Assembly (NCBI GenBank): GCA_027257055.1
Contig: JAPVLO010000003.1
Location: 9,489,501 to 9,553,500 of the forward strand
Source of the DNA: Cephalopachus bancanus
Taxonomy: Eukaryota; Chordata; Mammalia; Primates; Tarsiidae
Direction of reading: 5' to 3'
DNA length: 64,000 nt
Below are positions 40,501 to 52,727 of the stretch, one piece after another. The translations under genes and the position numbers were made by a program. Position 1 is the first letter of the stretch. Every line of letters starts with the position of its first letter. Under the pieces are notes generated by a model, which saw nothing but the letters and a program-made list of their open reading frames with translations, searched no databases and was not told the origin of the DNA.

Positions 40501-42405
40501 ATAAGGATAATCTTGATTCTGCTTACATTTCTAAACTTCAAGACTTTATTGTTAGTAATGAATACATTTATACCTCCCAACTGATTAAAAAAGTACAGGA
40601 GTATGGCAGTGCTATAGTTGTGAACTGCCAGCCCACATAGTATTGGAATCAACATCAGTTTGTCCCTTACTTGTTTGCAGGCATAACCCTGCCTGTAATA
40701 CCACTTCTCTTCCTTGGGAACAGCCTCCCTGACTGCCATTTATTGTTCCTTGGGATGTAGGAGAATGCAGTTCTCTGGCTTACTCTGAGAGATTGCCAAG
40801 GGGACATGTATTTGTTTAACCTGTCAAAAATTCCAAGTTGCAGCTACTCTAGATATATATGACCAGAGATACTTAACTTTTTGTTACTAGGTATCTCACC
40901 AGTGAAGATATTCTAGTGGCTTAGTAAATATAGCCCTGCAATAATTGTGTTAGAAAACAAAAGAAGGTATATTTCCTCGTTTCCAAGACTAAAAGACCTT
41001 TTCCGAACTGGAGCCACAACCTTTAGTGTATAAAAAATCTTGGTGCAAAGTAAGAAATGACTGTTTTTTGGATTTTGGATTTTTGTATAAAAAGCAACTT
41101 AATGTTCTATTTTTTTTACTGCTAAACGTTTCTGAGTGTAATAATTCTTATTTGGCAATCAAAGTTTTCCCATCATCATTAGCAAGAATTCTTAGTATGT
41201 TTTGGGCACAAAACACATTCTATTTTAGACACCAAAGGATCATTTTAGCTTTTACCTCAGAATATAAGCTGCAAAAGTTTATGAGGTAATTTCAACAGAT
41301 CTCACAAATGTTTGCTTAATGGTTCCCCATCTCTATTCCTGAAGTACTTTTTACATGTCTCTATTTTGGCATTACACACAATATCCTAGTTTCTTTTGCA
41401 TTAAACCAGAACTCAGTGACGGCCTGGGCTGTTTCACCTGTCCTCGAATCTCAAGTACTTTGTGTGATGCCCAGTATTTGAAGAGCCAAAGAAATACTTA
41501 AGAATGTTATCAGAAAAATCAAGGAACTTAGTATAATTGACCATAACCTTTTTGTAACACATTTTCTGTTATTTTATAACCATGTTTGCAGACACCTGGT
41601 ATATCAAGTTAATTCACAGTAATACTGTTACCATATCACTATAAGAATTTTTTGGGAAGCTTTGTATCTCTATCTTAATTAGAAAAAAAGTCATGCGGAT
41701 GGTTAGCACAGAGTTTATAAAGGGGACTAGGGAATATTCAGTCTTTGCCTTTAGATATCACCTGGACATCTTCTGACCTCTAGGGTTTTGGACCCAACCT
41801 GCCTCTATATTTGAGAGTTGACTCTTTTTGTCTTAAACCTGGATCATTGCTGTTGCTTATCTGAACTTTCAATATCTTCCTAATTTTTCTTACCCAGTCT
41901 AAACTATGAACTAGATTCATATCTACCAGACCCCTGGCCTTGGCCCACCCCACTGCTCTGTTAGGGCTGACATCCTTCCAGTGACAACTGATTTGACCTC
42001 ATTGGCTGTAACATATCATTTGCCAAAGTCTTTGTGTGTTACTATTGTCTACAGATACATTTACTTAACAATTGTATCTTCATTTGAAATAACATGGAAA
42101 TATAGTTTAAAACATTTTTACATTTTTTAACTACATTTTTAAAATATATATCCTTATCTTGGAGCATATCAAATTCACTGGAAGACCTTGGGTTTAGCTA
42201 CTAGGGCTCCTTGTGAATGAGGAATCTGTGACATAGTTGTCAGTACTATGACTTTTATAGGAGATACTTTGGAACCTGAAAAATTAATCTCTGTGCTATA
42301 CAAAATATAGGAAGGCATGTGATGGTGTTAAAATTGTTCCTCCCTAACATTAAGGTTACGAATGTAATGCAAACAAGAGGTATATGCCAGCTGTGGTCTG
42401 GTTTA
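37514..42405. other. Alu-free, repeat-poor interval of intron 1
   Basis: 4.9 kb without any Alu or clear L1; only an L2 3' end at about 38055-38260 is recognised. It is the longest Alu-free interval of the window's middle part. Open frames here (for example 39596-39832, 40413-40739) show no domain. Might hold conserved regulatory sequence, but no specific site can be shown. Confidence 0.6.
38055..38260 (-). repeat. L2 3' end, antisense
   Basis: 'gttcatttattcattaaata', 'tatgccaggtactgttcagc' and 'gcagtgaacaaaaccaacaa' are the antisense L2 3' end. Confidence 0.75.
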
Positions 42406-42413
42406 GAATTCTG

Positions 42414-42704
42414 TTTTTTGAATCAGAGTCTCACTCTGTCATCCAGGTTGGAATGTATTGGCATGCTCACGGCCACTGCAGCCTTGACCTGCTGGGCTCA
42501 GGCGATCCTTCTGCCTCAGCCTTCCAAGTAATGGAGCTATAGGCATGCGCCACCATACCCAGCTTTTTTATTTTTTATTTTTTACTGCAGAGACAAGGTC
42601 TTGCCAAGTTGCCCTGGTTGGTCTAGAACCTCTGGGGTTAGGCAGTCATCTAGCCTCTGTCTCCCAAAGAGCTGGGATTGCAGGCATGAGCCACCACATC
42701 CAGC
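42414..42704 (-). mobile_element. Alu, antisense, first of a same-site pair
   Basis: Older copy; preceded by AGAATTCTGTTTTTT and followed by AAGAATTGTTTT, the latter shared with the next Alu. Confidence 0.9.
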
Positions 42705-42716
42705 AAGAATTGTTTT

Positions 42717-43002
42717 GTTTTGTTTTTTGAGTTGGAGTCTCACTCTGTTGCCCAGACTGGAGTGCAGTGGCCGCTCCTGGCCACCGCAGCCTCGACCTGC
42801 TGGCCTCCAGCAATCCTTCCGCCTCAGCCTTCCGAGTAGCCGGAATTACAGCACGCGCTACCATGCCTGGCTAATTTTTTGATTTATTGTAGAGATGAGG
42901 TCTCGCCTTCCCAGGCGGGTCTAGAACCCACGGGCTCAGGCAATCCACTCACCTCAGCCTCCCAAAGGCACAGGATTACAGGCTGAGTCACCGAGCCCGG
43001 CT
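42717..43002 (-). mobile_element. Young lemur-type Alu, second of the pair
   Basis: Perfect 12-bp duplication AAGAATTGTTTT at 42705-42716 and 43003-43014. Inserted exactly at the 5'-end junction of the older Alu. Confidence 0.93.
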
Positions 43003-43299
43003 AAGAATTGTTTTTTAGTAATCCAGTAGTAGTATTTAAAAATGTAATTTTGCCTTCTGGATTATTAACCTTGTATAAGTGTGCAAAAAAGGCCATGTAT
43101 TGAGGTTGTTATATGCATATACATACCTTTATTTTTAAACATTAAAAAAAACCTCTTTATTATGGAAAATTCTGTGCCTTCATTTTAACCATTATACCTC
43201 CAAGTTTGTCTGGTGTAATAGTCTTTGTGCCTGAGCAACTTTTCTTTAAAATTTCTTATAGTTCATATCTGTTGCTAATAAATTCTCTTAGTTTTTGTT

Positions 43300-43520
43300 G
43301 ATCTGAAAAGTCTTAATTTCTAAAAGACATTTTCTCTGGGCATAGAATTCTTAGGTGGTAGTTTGCTATTTTGTTTTTCTTTCAGCAATTTAAAGATATC
43401 ATTCTGTGCTTATCTACTTTGTGCAGTTTCTAAACCAGAAGCTTGCTGCAATTTTTTTTTCTGTATGTGATGTGCCTTTTTAAAAAAATCCCTTTGGCTG
43501 CCTTCAAGATTATCTTTGTT
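43300..43520 (-). mobile_element. Old antisense L1-like host sequence (left side)
   Basis: Diverged antisense L1-type sequence ('ggcatagaattcttaggtgg', 'ctgccttcaagattatcttt') is interrupted by the sense L1 at about 43521 and resumes after 45887 with 'gatcctgcttgggattctct'. Confidence 0.55.
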
Positions 43521-45887
43521 CTAGCAAACCAGATCCAACAACACATCTCAAAAATCATCCACCATCATGACCAAGTAGGCTTCATCTCCAGGATGCAGGA
43601 CTGGTTCAACATCCTCAAGACCATAGATGTAATTAAATACATCAACAGATGTAAAGACAAAAACCACATGATTCTATCATTAGACGCAGAAAAAGCTTTT
43701 GATAAAATCCATCACCCCTTCTTGGTAAAAACCCTCGAACATCTAGGCATAGATGGAACATACCTCAAAATAGTAAGAGCCATCTATGAGAAACCCACAG
43801 CCAACATATTGCTAAACAGACAGAAATTGAAACCATTTCACCTGAAAACTGGAATAAGACAAGAATGTACACTCTCACCCTTCCTGTTCAACATAGTAAT
43901 GGAAGTCCTAGCTACAGCAATCAGACAAGAGAAGAAAATCAGAGATATTCAATAAGAAAAGAGGAAGTTAAGTTATCCCTCTTTGCAGACTACATGATTC
44001 TATACCTTGAACACCCAAGAGAATATGTAAAAAACCTGCTCTCACTGCTAAAGGACTTTGGCAGAGTCTCAGGTATAAAATAAGTGTGCAAAAGTCAGTC
44101 ACATTCCTATACACCAACAATAAGCGAACAGAAGCCCAAATAAAAAGCATAATCCCATTCACAATAGCCTCAAAAAAACCAAAATACCTTGGCATCTTCC
44201 TAACCAGAGACGTGAAAGACCTTTACAACGAAAACTACAAAACACTGCTCAAAGAAATCAAAGGTGACACAAACAAATGGAAAAATATTCCATGCTCATG
44301 GATTGGAAGACTCAACATTGTTAAGATGTCCATTCTACATAAGGCAACCTACATATTTAACGCAATACCCATTAAATTACCAGTAGCATTCTTCTCGGAC
44401 CTGGAAATGACAATACAGAAATTCATATGGAAGCATAAATGACCACAAGTAGCCAAAACAATACTCAGCAAAAAAAAAAAGCAAAGTGGGAAGTATCATG
44501 CCTCCAGACTTTAAACTTTACTATAAAGCTACAATAATCAAAACAGTACAAGAACAGGCATGTAGACCAATGGAACAGGATAGAGATCCCAGAAGCAAAA
44601 CCTCAATTTCTCAACCAACTCATCTTCGACAAAGCCTCCACCAACACCCACTGTGGAGAGGAGAAACCTATTCAGTAAATGGTGCTGGGAAAACTGGCTG
44701 ACCACATGCAGAAGATTAAATCAAGACCCCTACCTATCACCATATACAATTGTTAACTCCAAATGGATCAAGGGCCTAAACATAAAACCTCAAACTATCA
44801 GAACCTTAGAAAATGCAGGAAACACCCTTATGGAAATTGGAACTGGCAACCAATTCCTGATCAAAATTGTAAGTGCCCATAAGAGATAAGATAGACAAGT
44901 GGGACCTCATCAAACTGACATACTTTTGCAAAGGCAAAGAAACCATCAAGAGAGCAGGGAGACAACTATGGACTGGGAAAAAATCTTTGCCAATTGTATA
45001 TCTGACAAAGGCCCAATATCTAGGATCAACAAGGAACTCAAACATGCCGAGAAGAAAAAAAGGAACAGCCCCATTAAAAAGTGGGCAAAAGACATGAATA
45101 GGCACTTCTCAAAAGAAGACATACGAGCAGCCAACAGATACATGAAAAAATGCTCATTCTTACTAGTCATCAAATAAATGCAAATTAAAACCACACTGAG
45201 ATACCACCTAACTCCAGTCAGGATGGCCATCATTAATAACTCAAAAAACAACAGATGCTAGAGAGGGTGAGGGGAAAAGGGAACACTTCTACACTGTTGG
45301 CGGGAGTGTAAACTAGTACAACCTCTGTGGAAAACTGTGTGGAGATTCCTAAAAGGTCTAAAAATTGACTTTCCTTATGACCCTGGAATCCTCCTACTGG
45401 GAATGTACCTGGAGGAACTCAAATCACTCTATGAAAAGGTATCTGTACACACATGTTTATTGCAGCATTGTTCATGATAGCAAAAACATGGAACCAACTG
45501 TGCTGCCTGTTGAATGAAGACTGGATGAAAAAAATGTGGTACATACACATGATGGAATATTACACAGCCATAAAGAAGGGCAAAATTACGAACTTTGCAG
45601 CAACTTGGATGAACTTAGAGTCTGTACTACTGAGCGATCTATTACAGAAACAAAGAACTGAGTATCTCATGTTCTTACTCATAAGTGGACCTTGAACAGT
45701 TATTGTCATACTGTAAGAAAATGATTGTCAGTAGTGAGAAATTGCCGGTGGGGGAGGGTGTGCGATTGGCAGTAGTGGGATTTTGCTGAGAGGAGTGAGA
45801 CACCTTATCAACAAGGGTATCTCTGTAATGAACGTTTGTTTACTTAACCCTGAATTGTACCCTACATCTTTAAAATTTAAAAAAAGG
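43521..45887 (+). mobile_element. L1, 5'-truncated within ORF2 reverse transcriptase
   Basis: Sense-strand L1 starting inside the reverse transcriptase (plus-strand frame 43521-43955 carries [14 protein letters not shown] and [11 protein letters not shown]), running through the ORF2 C-terminus to a 3' UTR and a short A-rich tail near 45887. The catalytic motif normally FADD reads FADY at 43982-43993, and several frameshifts break the frame, so it is inactive. It is inserted in an older antisense L1 whose sequence is seen on both sides (43300-43520 and 45890-46320). No clean target-site duplication could be defined. Confidence 0.9.
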
Positions 45888-46320
45888 TTTTGTTTGTATC
45901 TGGTTTTCAACAATTTGAATATAGTATGCGTAGCAGTGTGTGTGTGTGCGTGTATGTGTTGTATTGATCCTGCTTGGGATTCTCTGAACTTCTTGAATCT
46001 GTGCTTTCATGTCTTTCATTATGTCTGGAAAAACTTCGATCATTACTTCTTCAAATATTTCCTCTGCCCCTTTTGTCTTGGATTCCAATTACACATATGT
46101 TAGATCATTTGATATTGTCCTACAGCTTTGGTTGCTCCATTCTGGTTTTAAATTTTCACTCTTTTTTCTTTGTGTTTCAGTTTGGATAATTTCTATTAAC
46201 CTGTCTTTGAGTTTGCTGATTTTTTTCCTGCCGTTGTTTAGCACACTGACAGACGTGTTCTTCATCTGTGTAACCGTGTTTGCTTGTTTGTTTTTTCATA
46301 ACATATTTCTTTAACTCTCT
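45888..46320 (-). mobile_element. Old antisense L1-like host sequence (right side)
   Basis: This is the continuation of the element at 43300-43520: 'catgtctttcattatgtctg', 'acttcttcaaatatttcctc' and 'ttgagtttgctgattttttt' are typical of antisense old L1. It carries a short GT-rich run at 45936-45960. Confidence 0.6.
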
Positions 46321-47689
46321 TACAGTTTCTATTTATTTGCTAGACTTTGAGGTTTATGATAGATTTTCCACTTAATTTCTTTGACTTTTGGTTTCCTCTT
46401 TTATAAAATAGACAAGTTGGGAATAAATAATAACTAACAGAATTGTTTTAACAATTAAATGTGGTCATGGATATTATTACCCTTGGGCAAGTCCCTTCTC
46501 TTCTTTGAGACTCCATCACTTTTTATTAACTCATTCACAATTACTGATGTGAATTTACATCATACCAAATTCTGTTCCTGTTTGCCACTGATGTGAATTT
46601 ATGCCTTTGCAAATTTGTTTCTGAATGCTGCAACATTGTCATATGTATGTGTTATTTTATTTTGCTTGAAAATGAATAGTGAGGCAAGGAGAATTAATTG
46701 AGATAATTATCTAACATTGACTATGCAATGTTGTTATTGATTTACATAGTTGGTAAAAATTGCAAATTGGTCGTCATTTTGTTGTGATTAGTGTTGTATA
46801 CTTGTATTTTGGTATTTCAGGGCTTTCATATTTCAACATTAAAAATAATTCACCATAGTTAAGGAAAATGAAGAAATATAAGTTGATGAGATTTCCAAGG
46901 TCAAAGGTGAACCCAGTGAACTTATTAGTTATAGTGAGACAGATAGTAATGTAATGATGCAATGTAAATGAAGATATATATATGCATATTATAAATATAT
47001 ATATAATATATTTTGGTTTATAATCCAAATAAAAATACAACATGTGGAATGCTAGTCAGAGTGATGTCTAAGGCAAATACTGGATATGTCTGCAACTTTC
47101 AACTGTATTGTGGAAAAAGGTGACAATTTAGAAAAGACTATTTCATTTGTGCTTAATGGCAAAAGTTTGCAGCAGCCCCAGCTTCATATTTTTTAAATTT
47201 TCACCTGCTCTTAACATTAGGAAAGTGAAAAATCTGCTGATTGCAAATGTGTTAAACGTTTGGACTATATAATTACTTGAGTCCTATTTGGTTCCTAAAT
47301 TGTAAGATTCTGTGAAGAGGAGAGACCTAACATTTATTGACAGCATGGCAGTAATCTCATGCAAAATCTTAGAAAGGAATAAAGTCACATTTAAAAAGTG
47401 CTTTTGAAAAACACGCTACTTTTGCTAGGTCTTTGTAGAATTTCAGTTGGAAGAAACAGCATTAAAGTTCAGTTTCCACTTGGTTAAGTTTGTTAAAGAA
47501 TCATTAAAATTTTTCAACTGTTAGACTTCCTGACTCACTTGATAAATTTCAAGGCTCATAACACGTTTCAGTTGCTTTCTGTGTACCTACAGGATTTTAA
47601 GTTATCAAGTTGGTTCCCAAATTTTTCCATGTGAGGAAATACTAGTGGAGGTTGCTGCTCTTTACCAGCTGGTGCAAATGAATACTAGT
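46321..47689. other. Intron stretch, nothing firmly recognised
   Basis: AT-rich, with a TATA-rich patch at 46975-47010; a possible MIR 3' remnant near 46380-46470. Confidence 0.5.
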
Positions 47690-47890
47690 TTTATTGGAAT
47701 TGACTTTGGAATCACAGACTTAGGTTCAGCTCCTGATTGCACAAATGTGAGGAACCTTGGGCTTATTATTTAACTTTTGAGCCTGTTGCCTCATCTGTGA
47801 AATAGGAATGATACCTATTTAAGCTTTTTTTTGCAGGTAGAAGTCATAATGTGTGTAAAGCTTTGGGTCTAGTGTCTGGTTAATAGTAAT
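47690..47890 (+). repeat. MIR SINE
   Basis: 'gactttggaatcacagactt', 'gttgcctcatctgtgaaata' and 'tgtgtgtaaagctttgggtc' fit sense MIR. Confidence 0.7.
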
Positions 47891-47995
47891 CAAGAAGTGA
47901 TAGCATTAAAAATGGTAGCTTAAATGAAATATACCACCATTAAGTCAAAATTTTAGTAATTATAGGGGAAAAAGAGAGTTTACTATTTTTTTTTT

Positions 47996-48280
47996 TTTTT
48001 TGAGTTGGAGCCTCACACTGTCGCCCAGACTGGAGTGCAATGGCACCCTCCCGGCCACTGCAGCCTTGCCCTGCTGGGCTCTGGCGATCCTTTTGCCTCA
48101 GCCTTCCAAGTATCTGGAACTATAGGAGCGCGCTACCACACCCAGCTAATTTTTTATTTATTGTAGAGACGAGGTCTTGCCAAGTTGCCCGGGTGGGTCT
48201 CGAACCCATGGACTCAGGCAATCCACTCGCCTCTGCCTTCCCAAGTGCTGAGATTATAGGCTGAGCCACCAAGCCTGGCC
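47996..48280 (-). mobile_element. Lemur-type Alu, antisense
   Basis: About 16 T, full length; borders 'tactatttt' / 'taatattct' are a probable diverged duplication. Confidence 0.9.
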
Positions 48281-49099
48281 TAATATTCTTTTTATTCCTT
48301 GTAGTGGAAAGATCCACCTGGTAAAAGGATATTTTAACAATAGAAATAAGGTTAACTGAAAAGTGAGTATTGCTGAATAGTAAAAATAAACAAGAATTGT
48401 GTGCTTACTAGTTGACAGATGCTCACATTTACTCCTCAAAACAGCCCAGTGAGTAAGCAATTCCTTCTGGGAAGCCAGTGAGGATGACCCTCATCCTCTT
48501 GCTCTTCCACTCTTCTTTGGACTATGTCACAATTTTTATATTTAACTCCTACCATCTCTCCACTTTGCATCCCCAGTGAAAGGTTTTCTATGTATTTGGC
48601 TCAGAAGTGACCCACAATAAATTGAATTGTTGAGATGTTGAATCTTTGTATTTTTCTGGTCATGAGTGAAATCCCTCTTTCTTTATGTTATAGATGAAAA
48701 TGTAAGCTTTAGTATGTTGGTCTAAGGTAGAAATACTAAGAAAATTTCTGTGGAGAAATAAACTACTCAGTCAACCTCAGGCTTCCCCTTTTCTTCCTTC
48801 CTCATACACACTATTTGTTAAGACAAACAAATGTAACATTTTAAAGTAGATTTTGCTTTATAAATTAAATGTAATGAATTTCAAAAAGGTGTGCAAATAG
48901 TGTGTTTGGAAGCAGTTTTACTGTAATGACTATTACTCAAGACAAATTATTTAATACAAAAAAACATTCTTTATTCACACTGAACAACTGCCTTCCAAAG
49001 TACAGACCACAATACAGGCATGCTTATTTGAATAGCACAGGGAATGATGTCAGATTATTTTGCAGTTTTTTTCTAGTCATGACAAAAGTTTTCACAAAG

Positions 49100-49250
49100 T
49101 GCATTCCTGATCACAGATTTTTAGCATTGGAAGAAACCTAAGAAATCCAAACTAACTCCTTCCTGACATCCAGAGAGATGAAGGGATTTATCTAAAGTCA
49201 TATAGCTCTCTAATGACAGCCAGGGAGAGACTGAGTCCTTTATCTATTAT
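49100..49250 (-). repeat. MIR-like ancient SINE, antisense
   Basis: 'cattggaagaaacctaagaa' followed by 'gatgaagggatttatctaaa' and 'gtcatatagctctctaatga' resembles ancient SINE sequence. Family uncertain. Confidence 0.45.
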
Positions 49251-49393
49251 GCCACAGTGCTGCATTCCTCTGGAAAAAACTGCCTACTCATTCTTGGTTT
49301 TTAATGCTAGTTAGAGTCTTGGGGTTTTTTCCCATGACTAACTAGTGCTCTTTTGTTTTCTGTGTGGGTGTTTGAGAACAAGCTAACTGGGAT

Positions 49394-49419
49394 TGTGTGT
49401 GTGTGTGTGTGTGTGTGTA
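49394..49419. repeat. (GT)n microsatellite
   Basis: About 12 GT units. Confidence 0.93.
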
Positions 49420-49523
49420 TGTAAGGCAGTAACAAGACATTTGCTTGGTTAACACTTTAGGGATTAGGAGGAAGTGGTTGTAACTCAAATTATCTGCCCT
49501 CATTGCCAATAGGAAGCTATTTT

Positions 49524-49830
49524 ATTTGATTTTGAGTGGGTCTCTCACTCTTTTGCCCAGGGTAGAGTACAGTGGCATGTTCATGACAATCACGGCTCAC
49601 CCCAACCTCCACCTTCTGGGTTCAGGTGATCCTTCCACCTCAGGATCCTGAGTAGTGGAACTGCAAGTACGCACCATCAATCCAGGCTAATTTTTTATTT
49701 GTTTTTATTTTGTAGAGATGAGGTCTCGCTATGTTGCTCAGGCTGATCACAAACTCCTGGGCTCAAGCATTTTACCTGCCTCTGCCTCCCAAAGTGCTGG
49801 GATTACAGGCATGAGCCACCACGCCCAGCC
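49524..49830 (-). mobile_element. Alu, antisense, old type
   Basis: AluJ-like, full length; the nearest Alu upstream of exon 2. Confidence 0.9.
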
Positions 49831-50664
49831 AGCAGCAATTTTAAAGTTGAGTTTCATAACCTGGGATCTGAATTCCCTGAACTTTTATGAATATATGCTT
49901 ACATTTCCAGAAAAGAACATATAGTTTTTATCAGGTTGGCAAAGGATACTTAGTTTAAAATGATTGTTTTAGAGGAAGGGAGAACTAAGCCTGATTATAC
50001 TCTAAATACTAATTATACTAGAGGGCTTTCTTATCTCCTGCCCAGTACTGCTATCTCCCTTTCCTATTGGCAAGCCTTTTCCTGATAGCTTCCTGGATCT
50101 TGCTATAGAATCCACTGGAGGCCTCAACCTTCTTGTTGCAAGAACCTTTCCCTGGGATACCTTCTCTCTCCCTTTTCTGCTTACTATTTGCAGAAGAGGG
50201 TGTGAGACTCAGGAGTTTTGTTCATTAGAAAGCTCAAGAGTGTCCTTTCAGTTACATTCTGATTAAAAGGGATGTGTGAACTGACCTGAGAACCTAAGAT
50301 GATTGAAATAAGAAAAAAGGCAATTGGAATTCCAATCAACACTTTGCAAATTAACTTTGGTTTTTTAGTGAGGGAATATCTGTGTGTGATCTAGAAACTC
50401 TTCAACATTTTCCAGGAGCAGAAAGAAAATCTGTGGATTTTCATGGATTTTTTAGGAGTTGCTTAGATCTGTCTATAAAAACTGAATTTTTTTGACTTAG
50501 AAGAATCTATTCCTGAATAGAAATTCATTTTGATGGAAATTATTCCTAGAAGGGAACATATAGCAAGTGCATTCTAATTTTTTTTTTAAGTCTAGCATAT
50601 GGACACACACACAAAAAGCTAGTACTATGATTGAAGTTGGAAGAGTTTGTTCATTTGTTTTTTC

Positions 50665-50945
50665 TTTTTAAAAAAGCCCTTACTGAGTACATATTATGAA
50701 CCCTCAGGCATCATGCTAGATGCTGGGAAATGAGACAGGTCGCAGAGTAACAAATAAGAATGACAGTTGGGCATGCTAAATGCGCTGCTAGAGGTACCAA
50801 GAGAACAGTGAACTCAGTACTGTGCCGGGGCAGGAAGAGGGCTGGGGGTAGGACCAGTGGAGGATTGGCTGAGGGAGTTAGTGTAAACTTCATAGAAAAG
50901 GTGACAAATACTTGAATTGTGTCTTAAAGGTTCAGTAGAAACTTG
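50665..50945 (-). repeat. L2 3' end, antisense
   Basis: 'cccttactgagtacatatta', 'tgctagatgctgggaaatga' and 'cagtgaactcagtactgtgc' match antisense L2. It lies about 100 bp upstream of exon 2. Confidence 0.6.
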
Positions 50946-51039
50946 TCTGGCAAAGTGGAGATCTAGGTATATAGGGTGTGTTGGTGCTTTTCTAATTTTA
51001 ATTAAACATTCACCACTCTCTTATTTTGTTTCCAATTAG

Positions 51040-51129
51040 AGTTCCAAGCGAGAATGGAAGCCACTGGAGGACCGTAGCTGCACAGATATTCCATGGCTGC
51101 TACTCTTTGTCCTTTTCTGCATTGGGATG
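51040..51129 (+). CDS. SLC44A1: SLC44A1 (CTL1) coding exon 2
   Basis: This 90-bp exon encodes 30 residues in phase 0, beginning [20 protein letters not shown] and ending [11 protein letters not shown] recognise this as the conserved N-terminus of choline transporter-like protein 1, a multi-pass membrane protein that moves choline (and ethanolamine) across plasma and mitochondrial membranes, supplying phosphatidylcholine synthesis. The charged first half is the cytosolic N-terminal tail; [12 protein letters not shown] starts the first transmembrane helix, which continues in exon 3. The acceptor is a pyrimidine tract ending 'tttccaattag' (AG at 51038-51039) and the donor is GTAAGG at 51130. The exon is too short to appear as a normal open reading frame and was found by reading between splice sites. 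Exon 1, which should supply the first dozen residues including the start Met, lies upstream of the window. No frameshift or stop is seen. Confidence 0.96.
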
Positions 51130-51211
51130 GTAAGGAAACTCTCTGAACCTGAACTCATGAGCCAAGGGAATGATGGGGAGTTGGTTTAAGAAGGGAGCTT
51201 GCTTTAAATAT

Positions 51212-51213
<2 letters not shown>

Positions 51214-51267
<54 letters not shown>
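51214..51267 (+). repeat. (GT)27 microsatellite 84 bp after the exon 2 donor
   Basis: Uninterrupted GT/TG run of about 54 bp. In the SLC44A1 pre-mRNA it reads (UG)n, a known binding sequence class for TDP-43 and CELF proteins, placed where it could influence recognition of the exon 2 5' splice site. The regulatory role is inferred. Confidence 0.95.
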
Positions 51268-51269
<2 letters not shown>

Positions 51270-51904
51270 TTTACCCCTTCTATGTTGCTTATATTGGAGG
51301 GCCTAGGGTACCCTTGTGGCAGGTTGTTTTTCCCTTATGCAATTCAGTGGCATTTGGTATCCCCCCGATTTTGTTTTTCTACATGACAACTGAAATTAAA
51401 GTTAAGGACCACATGAGAATTGTATTTACAAGGTCATTTCAGAAAGCAGAGACCTTGACAAAAGTCTCTGTGTACGTGATCTTGATGGGGCGATGAGCAG
51501 AACAGTGGCTGCAGAGTAAAGAGCCCTGGTATTCACCCAAACCGGTCACACCAACCTGGTGGGTATCTTTGGGCCAGTCAGTTCTCTCAGAGACTTGGTA
51601 TTCCTTAGTTCATTTTTAGAGATGCTCACTGCTTCTTTTTCCCTTCGTCCATATGAGGCCTAGCTGCTTGCTGTGTCTTCTGTAACAAGTGGCATCTTTC
51701 ATTTGGAGATCTGGGACCTGATGCTTTTCCAGTGGATGTGGAGGATGCAGGGGCAGAGTCCTTGGTGCAAAGTATTGAGGATTTACATATTCAGTTGCAT
51801 ACCCACTCAGCCCTGCAGGAGTTTTTGACACAGGCTTCAGGGGCTTTAGAGTCACTGCCAGTGTACTGGGCTGGAAAAAATGATAGGAAACTGCTGCTTT
51901 CGAG

Positions 51905-52055
51905 TTAGTTGATATTTTGAGCTAGAAAGAACTTGGAAATCCTCATCTGGTCCATCACTCTCAGTTTATAGATTAAAAACATCAAACCCAATGATGGAAA
52001 CCACCATCCCTAGGACATGCTGATAGTTAATGGCAGAGCTGAGAGCAGGGCTCAG
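51905..52055 (-). repeat. MIR-like ancient SINE, antisense
   Basis: 'gagctagaaagaacttggaa', 'tcatctggtccatcactctc' and 'gttaatggcagagctgagag' resemble the same ancient family as at 49100. Confidence 0.45.
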
Positions 52056-52430
52056 GCCTCTTCACTTGACGGCCATTGCTGTTTTCTATCACCTAGTTTC
52101 CTCCTCCTCCGGGGGACTGGGCAGATACTATTGCTCTTTCTTAGTCTTCTACAACTCAAAATGCAATTATACTACTTTAGGCAGCCTTTTTCATACTCAT
52201 GTGTATTTTTAACCCCCTTCTTCCCGTACCTTTTATAGAGGCTCTTTAGGAATAATCTTACTCTGTGTCTCTCTCTAAGCACCCACCTTGCTGGTGCCGT
52301 TTGTGAATCACAGAACAAACCTAATCTTGGCTAACAGGCACAATTGTAGGTACCAGTTATGCCCCTGAACCAAGGAAAAGAAAGCAGTACATTTTAATGA
52401 AATGTAATATGTCCAGTAAAATGAATGTTC

Positions 52431-52717
52431 TTTTTTTTTTTTTTGAGTTGGAGTCTCACTCTGTGACCCAGGCTGGAGTGCAGTGGCCGCTCCCGGCCAC
52501 CGCAGCCTCGACCTGCTGGGCTCTGGCAATCCTTCCGCCTCAGCCTTCCAAGTAGCTGGAACAGACACGCACTACCATGCCCGGCTAATTTTTTGATTTA
52601 TTGTAGAGATGAGGTCTCTCCAAGTTGCCCGGCGGGTCTCGAACCCTCGGGCTCAGGCAATCCACTCACCTCAGCCTGCCAAAGCACGGGATTGCAGGCT
52701 GAGCCACCGAGCCCAGC
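52431..52717 (-). mobile_element. Young lemur-type Alu, first of a same-site pair
   Basis: Preceded by ATGAATGTTC at 52421-52430; the same string recurs at 52718-52727 between the two Alus. Confidence 0.93.
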
Positions 52718-52727
52718 ATGAATGTTC

